64,000 nucleotides of DNA from a virus. The notes under the pieces were generated by a model. That model searched no databases and had not been told where the DNA came from. It saw only the letters and a program-made list of their open reading frames with translations. Within the stretch, counting starts at the first letter, position 1. Every line of letters starts with the position of its first letter. Positions 7,903-15,671 of the stretch are shown one piece after another. The DNA lies in IMG/VR virus record IMGVR_UViG_3300036466_000332, positions 82,375 to 146,374 of that record; one strand, written 5' to 3'. The position numbers and the translations under genes were made by a program.

Positions 7903-9105
7903 ATGGCTAAAAAAAATACATCTACTGATGATATGGAGCTAGGTTTATTTAAAACTGGTTTTCCTATGTTTGACCTTTTGGTTGGTAGAGACCATGTGAC
8001 AGATAAAGAAAACCCTGATGATTTCGTGAAAATAAGGGGTCTACGTTCTGGTTCCATGGTTTCGTGTTTTGCAAAATCAACATATGGAAAAACCACATTA
8101 CTTTTAAATAAAGCTGGTAATATAATAAGAAAATATAAATATGATGCAGAACCACAATTACACATAGTTGATGCTGAGGGTGGTGCTGAGTTAGCTAGAG
8201 TTTGTGCCACAACAGGTATACCTTATGATAAAAATGTGAATCAAAGAATAAAGGTTTACCCAAGACATAAGGTTACAACTGAAAAAATGTATGATTGGTT
8301 TTTAGAATTATATGAGGAGAAAAGAAAAAATAAAGATAAATATTTAGGTGAGGTTGTTTTAGGCAATGGTAGAAAAGCAAAAAGATATTTACCTACAATT
8401 TGGTTTATAGATTCAATATCATCACTTATCCCTGAAAAATTAAAAGATAAAAATCAGGTTGATGAAATGTATGCGGCAACAAAGGCTAGAGTCAATAATA
8501 ACTATATTGAGAAAATGCGTGATAAAGCAAGTGAAGTTAATATTATGATTTTTTTGATTCAACACGAGGGTAACACTATCAATACCAGTTTTTATGCACC
8601 CAGAGAAAATAGAGGCTATAGTAGTGACATAAAACCTAAGGGTGGTACTAAAGCTATTTTTGAATCTGATGTGTCTATCTGGATAAGTAGGATAGTTGCC
8701 CATAATAAAAAGAAGACAAATAAGAAATACCCTAATGAAAAGGGTTTTACATCCATTATGGAAGCAACCATAGTAAAAAATAGATATGGTGAAGCCAATA
8801 ATAGAACCAAATATTCACTGGTTCAACATAGGGAATATGGATTTGATCCACTTCATTCTTACCTTTTTGATGTTTTAGAAAAAACAGATGTTATACAAAC
8901 TAAAAGGGGTTCTGGTTGGAGGTCACTGGAAGGGTACGATGATAAATTTTATGAATCTGATATCCTTAATTTAATAGAGACTGATGCAGACTTTAGAATA
9001 GCTTTATCTAAAGAAGTATCCAAAGCTTTCCATGATACTATTAGATACCAGGACACTGACGATATATTAAAGAATGCACAAAATTTAATAGATGATCTTT
9101 TGTAG
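7903..9105 (+). CDS. UvsX/RecA-like recombinase
   Basis: 400 aa. ATG 7903 follows GGGAGGGG; an earlier in-frame start at 7888 lacks spacing. RecA-fold ATPase: a variant Walker A at ~57-65 (AKSTYGKTT), LHIVDAEGG at ~87-94 where RecA has its FIDAEHALD strand, Walker B IWFIDSISSL at ~166-175, a disordered L1/L2-like region around 210-240, and VKNRYG near ~290, where RecA has its 'VVKNKVA' strand. It is expected to pair DNA strands during recombination-dependent replication and repair. A variant late-type motif (AACAA...TGA) lies 33 nt upstream. The SbcC-like and metallophosphoesterase genes in the window fit the same pathway. The family is confident; UvsX versus another RecA-like branch is not. 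Confidence 0.8.
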   Translation: MAKKNTSTDDMELGLFKTGFPMFDLLVGRDHVTDKENPDDFVKIRGLRSGSMVSCFAKSTYGKTTLLLNKAGNIIRKYKYDAEPQLHIVDAEGGAELARVCATTGIPYDKNVNQRIKVYPRHKVTTEKMYDWFLELYEEKRKNKDKYLGEVVLGNGRKAKRYLPTIWFIDSISSLIPEKLKDKNQVDEMYAATKARVNNNYIEKMRDKASEVNIMIFLIQHEGNTINTSFYAPRENRGYSSDIKPKGGTKAIFESDVSIWISRIVAHNKKKTNKKYPNEKGFTSIMEATIVKNRYGEANNRTKYSLVQHREYGFDPLHSYLFDVLEKTDVIQTKRGSGWRSLEGYDDKFYESDILNLIETDADFRIALSKEVSKAFHDTIRYQDTDDILKNAQNLIDDLL

Positions 9106-9117
9106 TGGTATAAAATA

Positions 9118-9185
9118 TTAACTCCTCCTTAATTATATATTATAATGGTGAACGAATAAATAATAATTTAAAAAGGAGGAGTTAA
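9118..9185 (+). promoter_or_regulatory. 13-bp inverted repeat pairing the ribosome-binding site of the 9187 gene
   Basis: TTAACTCCTCCTT (9118-9130) is perfectly complementary to AAGGAGGAGTTAA (9173-9185), which contains the Shine-Dalgarno of the 9187 gene. The early-type promoter motif lies between the arms, so read-through RNA would hide the site while promoter-initiated RNA would lack the left arm. Confidence 0.6.
9130..9145 (+). promoter_or_regulatory. Early-type promoter motif P-A, unit 9187
   Basis: TAATTATATATTATAA, 42 nt before the 9187 start, in the unit that encodes the polymerase beta C-half. Confidence 0.6.
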
Positions 9186-9186
9186 A

Positions 9187-10014
9187 ATGAATGTTAATTT
9201 AAAAAATTTAATTACTGATTTAAATGGAAAAAGAATATTTTATCTAAGTGATGAAGATTTAGGAGAAGAAAAAATGTTGAAACCCGATAATATCGATATT
9301 GAACCACCACCTCTATTAAGGGACACAAAAAACAATATAGAGGATTTGGATATTGATGGTTTAAATAAGATACCATTTTATGAGACCATAGGTGGTGCCT
9401 TAAGATATTACGGTGAAGACTTTGATGGTGAGAAATTATATGTTTACTCACCAGTTAAAGAATTTGAAAATGTCAACATAATAGAGAATGAGGACTTAGT
9501 TAAGATTACACCAATGTTTAAATATCTTGATGAACTTTGGGTTATGGAAAATGTTAAAGTTAAATGTTTAGGTATAATAAAGATGTTTAAAAACGGGGAT
9601 GATTGGGATTGGAAATGGGTTGGTTATTCTTTAGAGATGGGTGAATTAGTAAGGGAAAATATAGATAAGAATGAACCTGAATACTTAGAGAAGATACCAA
9701 CATACATGAAAAAACTGGTTGAAAAAATGAAACTAAATAAGATACCAAAAAAAGAGATGGTTCATAAAATTTTAAATAACCCAAAACTTGATATACCAAT
9801 GACAGATACAGGAATAAAACCTGGAGACTTTGTTCCTATTGTGAAAATAAATATGTTGACTGGTAGACACTTTACGATGTATTATAAAATCAAATATATA
9901 GAATATGAATCTAAAGTGGTCGTTTATTATAAATCACCTTGGACATATGAGTATGAAGAGGATATATTTGAAACTATAAACAATGGTTACATTTATATAC
10001 GTTTATACAAATAA
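9187..10014 (+). CDS. Unknown protein co-transcribed with RNA polymerase beta C-half
   Basis: 275 aa; the ribosome-binding site AAGGAGGAG is unusually strong and is also the right arm of a 13-bp inverted repeat (9118-9185). First gene after the early-type motif at 9131 and 13 nt before the polymerase gene at 10028. Acidic N-terminus with PPPLL, then mixed alpha/beta sequence; the C-terminal ~60 residues are Tyr-rich and beta-like (GDFVPIVKIN...MYYKIKYIEYE). No known motif. Co-transcription with a polymerase half makes an accessory or specificity subunit possible, but nothing in the sequence proves it. Confidence 0.5.
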   Translation: MNVNLKNLITDLNGKRIFYLSDEDLGEEKMLKPDNIDIEPPPLLRDTKNNIEDLDIDGLNKIPFYETIGGALRYYGEDFDGEKLYVYSPVKEFENVNIIENEDLVKITPMFKYLDELWVMENVKVKCLGIIKMFKNGDDWDWKWVGYSLEMGELVRENIDKNEPEYLEKIPTYMKKLVEKMKLNKIPKKEMVHKILNNPKLDIPMTDTGIKPGDFVPIVKINMLTGRHFTMYYKIKYIEYESKVVVYYKSPWTYEYEEDIFETINNGYIYIRLYK

Positions 10015-10027
10015 GGAGTTGATTGTT

Positions 10028-12025
10028 ATGGAGTTCAGTAAAAAGATTAGAGGTATGGTTGCAAATGCTAGACAAGAACCTGAAGACAAATTAGAAGAAT
10101 ATTCTGGTAAAGGTAATACAGTTCCTTTTGCAGGGAAGGTGATGCCCAATAGGGGCATCATGCATTCAGCCGCTTTAGACCAATTTGTAGAACCAATCGA
10201 TGGTGATATACCACAATGTAATACAGTATATGCTAACGATATTTTTCGTTCTACAGAGCAACTATTTGCTAAAGATGATATGGAAATACTTCATATTATA
10301 CCAAAAGTTATTGCTGGTAAAGAGACATGTGTTAAAGCATATATTCTGAAAGATAAAGATGATAAAATTCATCTACACATTAATCCTGGTTTTAAAGAAA
10401 CAAATGAATCTTACGGTTTCAGGGTTGACTCATCATTAGATGAAAAAGAAGTGGGTGACAAATTATCTAGTGAAGACACAATAATGAGACCACATGCCTT
10501 TGATAAGAACGGCATTTATAAAGGTGGAATAAATGCAAACACAATATACATGACAGCTTGGGAAACAGTTGAAGATGCATTTTTGGCTTCAGAGAGTTTC
10601 ATGAAAAAAGCTGCCAACTATAAAGTTTTCCACTATAAAGATGAATTTGATTTAGACAATGCAGTTATTAAAAATTTATATGGGGATATGAATAATTACA
10701 AACCATTCCCTATGATTGGTGAAAAGATACAAGATAATCCAGATAATAAATATGCTAATACAGCTGGTTTCTTATTATCTTATTCCACCAATGCATCAAA
10801 TGAAACTTTTCTGCGTTCCAATGAGAATCTGATGAAGATATCACAGGACGACACATTTAAAAAATATCCTGATGGTTCTGTTATAGTGGATATAACAGTT
10901 AGACAAGCTAGAGGTCAAGAATGTAAATCTGAATTTCTAAAAGGTTTGATTGATGACAATAGGGAATTCGAATTAGAAATATATGATTTATTAAATGAAT
11001 ACAAAGATGAAGGGTACGAGTTTTCAATCGATACCGAAGACCAGTATTTAAAATACCAGTATATTTATGAGAGGATAGCACCCAATGATGAACCATACAC
11101 ATTTAGAAGAGGTAAACACGGGTATGTTCCTTCTAATAAAATTTTGATTGATATTAAAATGGTTAAAATAAATATACCATTTACTGGTCAGAAATTCACA
11201 GGACAACATGGAAACAAAGGTGTTTGTTCGGTTGTTGTCCCTGATAAGGATGGAGATCTAAGGGATATGAAATGTGCAGGAGTTTTTAAAGATGGTACAA
11301 TAAAAACAGAAGATGGTAGAAATGTTGATTTTGTTATGTCAACAGCTGGTGTGATATCTCGTGCTAACCCGGGACAGTTGGATGTTAGAACCATAAATCA
11401 AATGTCATATAAGGTGGTTAAACATTTAAAAGATAACGACGATGAATACTCTGTTGCTGATAAATTAGATATCATAATGATGTTTGTTAAAATATTTTCT
11501 GATAAGCAAGTTGAAGCTTATGAAGAATTAGTAGAAGAGTTTGGTCCGGAGCATTTTCTAGATTATATCTATGAAGAAGGTATACTTTGGAATTTAAAAC
11601 CATTCTCTCATGGTATTACTGCAAACACTTATTTTATTGCGACAGAGTTTATGGATGAGGTTGGAATTGATTATGGTGATTTTGGTAAAGACTGGGTTTT
11701 GGTTGATGGTGAAAAAAGATTTAAAGCTGAGAATGCATCCATGTATATTTATCTTTTAAAACAGGATGCTCTAAAAAATATGTCAATAAGAACCAGGGGT
11801 GCCTATAATCAAAAAGACTCACCAACGAAAACTGAAAGTAAGAAAAAGCATACAGAAAAATATAGTAGTACACCCATAAAACAATCTTCAGATGATATGT
11901 TTTTATTGATGGGTATGCTTGAACCGGAAACTGTTAAGGGGATATTTTCAACTTCTGATTCATCGATAGTGGAAACACTAGAAGCACATCTTTCAATAAT
12001 GGGTGTTGAATTATCTAAGGATTAA
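10028..12025 (+). CDS. RNA polymerase beta subunit, C-terminal half (split beta)
   Basis: 665 aa from ATG 10028 (AAGGAG 10 nt upstream; the frame is open back to 9983 inside the previous gene). RpoB landmarks in order: NRGIMHSAAL (~41-50, like 'NRALMGANMQ'), IYMTAWETVEDAFLASE (~173-189, like 'AFMPWxGYNFEDAILISE'), PMIGEKI (~228-234, like 'DILVGKVTP'), KINIPFTGQKFTGQHGNKG (380-398, like 'GDKMAGRHGNKG', double-psi barrel), STAGVISRANPGQ (438-450, like 'NPLGVPSRMNIGQ'), and YIYLLKQDALKNMSIRTRG near 590-610 (like 'YILKLHHLVDDKIHARSTG'). With the gene at 14086 it makes a full beta, the two-piece arrangement known for phiKZ/AR9-type phage polymerases. The DNA order is C-half before N-half. Confidence 0.85.
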   Translation: MEFSKKIRGMVANARQEPEDKLEEYSGKGNTVPFAGKVMPNRGIMHSAALDQFVEPIDGDIPQCNTVYANDIFRSTEQLFAKDDMEILHIIPKVIAGKETCVKAYILKDKDDKIHLHINPGFKETNESYGFRVDSSLDEKEVGDKLSSEDTIMRPHAFDKNGIYKGGINANTIYMTAWETVEDAFLASESFMKKAANYKVFHYKDEFDLDNAVIKNLYGDMNNYKPFPMIGEKIQDNPDNKYANTAGFLLSYSTNASNETFLRSNENLMKISQDDTFKKYPDGSVIVDITVRQARGQECKSEFLKGLIDDNREFELEIYDLLNEYKDEGYEFSIDTEDQYLKYQYIYERIAPNDEPYTFRRGKHGYVPSNKILIDIKMVKINIPFTGQKFTGQHGNKGVCSVVVPDKDGDLRDMKCAGVFKDGTIKTEDGRNVDFVMSTAGVISRANPGQLDVRTINQMSYKVVKHLKDNDDEYSVADKLDIIMMFVKIFSDKQVEAYEELVEEFGPEHFLDYIYEEGILWNLKPFSHGITANTYFIATEFMDEVGIDYGDFGKDWVLVDGEKRFKAENASMYIYLLKQDALKNMSIRTRGAYNQKDSPTKTESKKKHTEKYSSTPIKQSSDDMFLLMGMLEPETVKGIFSTSDSSIVETLEAHLSIMGVELSKD

Positions 12026-12041
12026 AATCATAAATGATTTA

Positions 12042-12057
12042 TGATTATATATTATTA
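12042..12057 (+). promoter_or_regulatory. Early-type promoter motif P-A, unit 12108
   Basis: TGATTATATATTATTA, 51 nt before the 12108 start. A perfect 9-bp inverted repeat with a 3-nt loop (12026-12046) overlaps its left edge. Confidence 0.6.
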
Positions 12058-12107
12058 GAGTGAAGCAAGTTGAATATTAAAAAATATTTTAAAAGGAGAT
12101 GTTAAGT

Positions 12108-12749
12108 ATGAGTTTAGTTATTAAGAATTTGGTGAAAAGCTTAAACGTTGATGAGAAGAATGGTAATGTTTATCTCGCAGATGGTAATGGTAAAGGCAAT
12201 AGTCAAGAGGGTGACAAGTTTGTGAATGTTGTTAAAGGAACAACATATCCAATTGAGGGTTTAACTTTTATCGAGGGTAGCGATGATAATTACATGATTC
12301 CTGATGATATGTCTGGTATGTATTTGGGTAAAGGTAACAAAGTAACAGGTTTACCTGATGATGATTATCTTATCGGTAATTGGAAGCTGGCATCAGTAAA
12401 TCCTAAACACTATGAAAGAAATACCAGAAGTACAGCTGGGGGAAGAAGTAGTGGTGGAAGAAAACCTAAGGTTACTATCAAAGAAAAGTTTAAAAGAAGT
12501 AAATCAGATAGTAGACCGACCGATGCTATTAAAGCGACACTGAATAGTATTATTCCATACGAAACTAATGATCTCACAAAAGGTGAGACAAAAGATTTAG
12601 AAAACATCGTGAATAATGTAGAGAAGAACACAGCATCTTATGATGACATGTTCTACTTATTAGATATTCTCGGTATTCGTAATGAGGTTGTTATTGGAGG
12701 TAAAAACCCTAATGGTGTATCCATGGGGAAAATTTATGTCAGAGTATAA
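12108..12749 (+). CDS. Unknown protein, member 1 of a tandem paralogous pair
   Basis: 213 aa; ATG 12108 follows AAGGAGATG (an upstream TTG at 12099 lies inside the ribosome-binding site). It sits 66 nt after the early-type motif at 12042. Its first 100 residues match the next gene: MSLVIKNL against MSLIIKDI, and KVTGLPDDDYLIGNW against KVSRLPKDVYLIDNW. A basic linker (TAGGRSSGGRKPK) separates this beta-like domain from a helical C-terminal domain that also corresponds to the neighbour. No recognised family. Early expression beside polymerase genes suggests a host-takeover or nucleic-acid function, without direct evidence. Confidence 0.55.
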   Translation: MSLVIKNLVKSLNVDEKNGNVYLADGNGKGNSQEGDKFVNVVKGTTYPIEGLTFIEGSDDNYMIPDDMSGMYLGKGNKVTGLPDDDYLIGNWKLASVNPKHYERNTRSTAGGRSSGGRKPKVTIKEKFKRSKSDSRPTDAIKATLNSIIPYETNDLTKGETKDLENIVNNVEKNTASYDDMFYLLDILGIRNEVVIGGKNPNGVSMGKIYVRV

Positions 12750-12771
12750 TTAAAAAAAGGGGGTCTTTGTT

Positions 12772-13377
12772 ATGTCATTGATAATCAAGGATATAAATAG
12801 ATGTATTGTTGGAAAAAATAAATTTAATTTAGTCTATACAAAAGATAATGATGCAGCAGGGATTAAAGAAGACCTCCTGTTAAATACAAGGACAGAACAA
12901 ATTAAATCAAAAGATGAGATGACTTGTATTTATACAGAAGATGGGGATTGTTACTTATTCCCAAAGGATGAAGAAAAAAAATATATATCTAAAAAGGGTA
13001 AGGTTTCGCGATTACCAAAAGACGTATATTTGATTGATAATTGGCTCAGGACATCATCATCGGACACTGATATATTAAAGATGGTTGGTGATGATTATGT
13101 TATTACAGAAAAATTCCATCCAGCCGGTGGTGATGATGAGCTAACACTTCTAGCAAAAAATGTTATGAATCAGGTTATTCCAATAGTTATAAAAATACAG
13201 GGTAAATCTGATAAGACATGGCTTGATGCTAGAATGAAAGAAATAGAAAAGAATTCAATTTCGGCAAAGATGTTTCTGCAACTTTGTCAGACTTTGAATC
13301 TTCATGTCGACATGAGGGTTTATAGAGAAGAATTTGAAGGGGAAGAATTCATTGAGCAGAAAAGAAAATTAATTTAA
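12772..13377 (+). CDS. Unknown protein, member 2 of a tandem paralogous pair
   Basis: 201 aa, GGGGGTC then ATG, 22 nt after the previous gene. The same two-domain plan as its neighbour: a beta-rich N-terminal part ending in KVSRLPKDVYLIDNW and a C-terminal helical part in which IEKNSISAKMFLQLCQTLNL corresponds to VEKNTASYDDMFYLLDILGI. The basic linker of the first copy is missing. The divergence is high enough that the duplication is old. No catalytic or binding motif is visible. Confidence 0.55.
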   Translation: MSLIIKDINRCIVGKNKFNLVYTKDNDAAGIKEDLLLNTRTEQIKSKDEMTCIYTEDGDCYLFPKDEEKKYISKKGKVSRLPKDVYLIDNWLRTSSSDTDILKMVGDDYVITEKFHPAGGDDELTLLAKNVMNQVIPIVIKIQGKSDKTWLDARMKEIEKNSISAKMFLQLCQTLNLHVDMRVYREEFEGEEFIEQKRKLI

Positions 13378-13390
13378 AGGAGATGGTAAA

Positions 13391-14014
13391 ATGAATGGAA
13401 ATAGAAATCAGATATTCAATGACATTATTGATGCGATGGAATACCACATCGATAATAATTTATCGGGCGGTGTGATAAGCAATGATCGAATGGAAGAGAT
13501 TAATATGATGCTCTTCAATCACTTAGCCAAAGGATCCAATAACCGAGATAGACAATTGGTTATTAATCGAAAGGTTAGAGGAAGAAGAGGTGAATCTGAT
13601 AAAGATTTTAAGCTGAGGTTGAGGGTTGACGTTGATGAAAGTCTGCGTTCCCGTAGACCACATGTTGATAGGTCAAGGATTGCTGAAAGAGAATCCAATG
13701 ACCTCAGAGAGGTATTTGAAAGATACACAATGAGTGTTTCAGAAATGGACAATAAAAGAGACATTGTTCAGCTCTATGTTAATACTTACATGTGTATCGA
13801 AGATGGGTTTGCGGATATGTTTGAAGAACTATTCCAAGATGGGAAGATGTCAGACCCAGGGTATCTCGATATGATTGCCAGTGGTGAAGTGTTCTATGAG
13901 TATGGTGGTTTTAGAATATTCCCAATGGCGAATGAATCGACATGGTCTTTAAGTTATGAAACTACACCATTAATTTCAACTGGAATCAAAAATGATTTTG
14001 GTTGGAATAATTAG
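13391..14014 (+). CDS. Unknown protein, Arg-rich centre
   Basis: 207 aa, AAGGAGATGG then ATG, third gene of the unit 12108-14014, which ends at a terminator. N-terminal ~45 residues helical; residues ~60-105 strongly basic (RKVRGRRGE...SLRSRRPHVDRSR), a likely nucleic-acid contact surface; the C-terminal part is mixed and ends FGWNN. No known family motif. Codon use and spacing match its neighbours, so it is a genuine phage gene. Confidence 0.55.
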   Translation: MNGNRNQIFNDIIDAMEYHIDNNLSGGVISNDRMEEINMMLFNHLAKGSNNRDRQLVINRKVRGRRGESDKDFKLRLRVDVDESLRSRRPHVDRSRIAERESNDLREVFERYTMSVSEMDNKRDIVQLYVNTYMCIEDGFADMFEELFQDGKMSDPGYLDMIASGEVFYEYGGFRIFPMANESTWSLSYETTPLISTGIKNDFGWNN

Positions 14015-14027
14015 TGTGGTGTATAAA

Positions 14028-14057
14028 ATAGCGGTTGTTATGGCCGCTATTTTTTTC
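14028..14057 (+). terminator. Rho-independent terminator after 14014
   Basis: Stem ATAGCGG/CCGCTAT followed by seven T, between the 13391 gene and the beta N-half. Confidence 0.85.
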
Positions 14058-14085
14058 TTTAATATAGAAAAAGGGAGATGATATT

Positions 14086-15507
14086 GTGGCAAGCGATATG
14101 ACCAATAGACTATATGAGTTGATGCAAGAAAAGATTGTAAACGATTCTATATTGGATCCTGAATTAAGGGATATGATACCAGTCGTAATTGAGACATTAA
14201 AGAAACTACCAAAGTTAACAATGGTGGGGTATAGGAAAGAAAGAATAAATCCTAGAAAACAATTTGAAATCGAAATGGAAGATTCAATAATCAAGAAAAC
14301 AAACAATACAAAAAGAAATAATGTTGAGTATTCCATTGACTTAGAAGAAAGCAAAGTGGATATTTTAAGATGTTATTTTATAATAACACCAGAGATTATT
14401 TCTGACTCTAAAAAAGATGTCGCAATTACAAATACCAAATATAAGCTTCTCAGAGTTATGGATAGGTTGGATGAAGTTTTTGAAAGTGAACTTTTAACCG
14501 AGTTATTAGAGAGTAAAGATAGAGTATCAACTGAAAATGTGGATCCTGAAAACGAAGATGTAAATATGGTATTAGAAGTTCCATTTTTAGTGCCGAGGTT
14601 AGTTGATGGGCAATATTTTCTATTAAACAACAGAAGATTTTTCTCTGCTTTCTATTTACAAAGAGAAGCTAGGGTTACCAATGAAGGGAAACTGGAGATA
14701 GTGAATATTAACCCTGGTGCGTATAATGGGGAAGATGAAATACTTTCTTATATCTATCTCACAGATGAAGAATCAGAAGAAGAAGTTATAGAATATTATT
14801 TCTTCGGTAATAAGCTGAATCCTTTTTGTTTCTTACCAAACAATATAAAACTCCATAAAATGTTTCCCGAGTATTTTTCATATAGAGCAAGGGTTTATAA
14901 TGATAAAAGGAATAAAATAGAACCCGAAACTAAAGAAGGAAAAATACTTTTGAGAACATACAATAAATGGAGAAACGAGGATAGGGCTAAGTTTAGAAGG
15001 GCTAGAAAGAAATCTTTAGAAGGTGATGAAGAAAACGATTATGTTTATAAGTTGATCAGTAAAATAAATCCCGATGAGATAGTGGATGCAATAAATGCTG
15101 TTTTGAATCCGGGTGACCAAATTATAATGTTTGATATCCATAAATCTTTAAGGAAGTTTTTAAAGATTAATATAATAGATTCATTCCCTGGCTTTAGAAA
15201 AAGACAGCAACCTAGCATGGTAAAGAAAAGATATAGGATAAATCCTGAAACCGTAGTAATGATAATGAAAATGAAAAAACAATATACATCAACTGTGGTT
15301 CAGGCAGCTAACACTATAGATTTATTTCCTAGGTTCACTTATATTTCTGAAATGGAAAGTGGTTCTAAAATAAAAGATAAGAACTTACGAAAATTCAGAA
15401 AAAAACATGTCGGTTTAATTGACCCTATAGCCACATCCACATCTGAGAATTTGGGTTTATCTGGTGGTATGGTTTTTTCTGTTCCAGATAAACATATAAT
15501 GAGGTAG
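14086..15507 (+). CDS. RNA polymerase beta subunit, N-terminal half (split beta)
   Basis: 473 aa from GTG 14086 (GGGAGATG upstream). Two RpoB hallmarks are visible: EVPFLVPRLVDGQYFLLNNRRF at ~165-187, the 'iPlMt..GtFiinG.eRv' element of the N-terminal domain, and near the C-terminus KHVGLIDPIATSTSENLGLS, matching '[22 protein letters not shown]' of the fork region. The chain stops ~10 residues after that motif, which is where the gene at 10028 takes up the beta sequence, so the two proteins are complementary halves. No early or late motif is seen directly upstream; a terminator (14028-14057) separates it from the previous gene, so a different promoter or read-through must express it. Confidence 0.82.
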   Translation: MASDMTNRLYELMQEKIVNDSILDPELRDMIPVVIETLKKLPKLTMVGYRKERINPRKQFEIEMEDSIIKKTNNTKRNNVEYSIDLEESKVDILRCYFIITPEIISDSKKDVAITNTKYKLLRVMDRLDEVFESELLTELLESKDRVSTENVDPENEDVNMVLEVPFLVPRLVDGQYFLLNNRRFFSAFYLQREARVTNEGKLEIVNINPGAYNGEDEILSYIYLTDEESEEEVIEYYFFGNKLNPFCFLPNNIKLHKMFPEYFSYRARVYNDKRNKIEPETKEGKILLRTYNKWRNEDRAKFRRARKKSLEGDEENDYVYKLISKINPDEIVDAINAVLNPGDQIIMFDIHKSLRKFLKINIIDSFPGFRKRQQPSMVKKRYRINPETVVMIMKMKKQYTSTVVQAANTIDLFPRFTYISEMESGSKIKDKNLRKFRKKHVGLIDPIATSTSENLGLSGGMVFSVPDKHIMR

Positions 15508-15516
15508 GTGATTAAA

Positions 15517-15582
15517 ATGAACTCAACATTCTATTACCTATATTTAGATTGGGATGGGAGTGTATGGTTGAGTAACTTTTAA
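15517..15582 (+). CDS. Possible 21-aa micro-ORF
   Basis: ATG with GGTG 8 nt upstream, 9 nt after the beta N-half stop and directly before a terminator. It encodes a Trp/Tyr-rich 21-residue peptide (MNSTFYYLYLDWDG...). The ribosome-binding site is weak and no homologue can be judged at this size, so it may be translated or may be only spacer. Confidence 0.25.
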   Translation: MNSTFYYLYLDWDGSVWLSNF

Positions 15583-15587
15583 TTAAA

Positions 15588-15620
15588 AGCGACCCTTTAT
15601 TGGGTCGTTTTATTTTTTTA
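15588..15620 (+). terminator. Rho-independent terminator after beta N-half
   Basis: Stem GCGACCC/GGGTCGT with loop TTTATT and a T-rich tail. Confidence 0.85.
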
Positions 15621-15628
15621 TTATCAAA

Positions 15629-15641
15629 AACAATTCTTTAG
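15629..15641 (+). promoter_or_regulatory. Late-type promoter motif P-B, SbcC-like gene
   Basis: AACAATTCTTTAG, 31 nt before ATG 15672 and just after a terminator. Confidence 0.5.
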
Positions 15642-15671
15642 GATATATACAAACCAAAGGGTGTGGAAATT

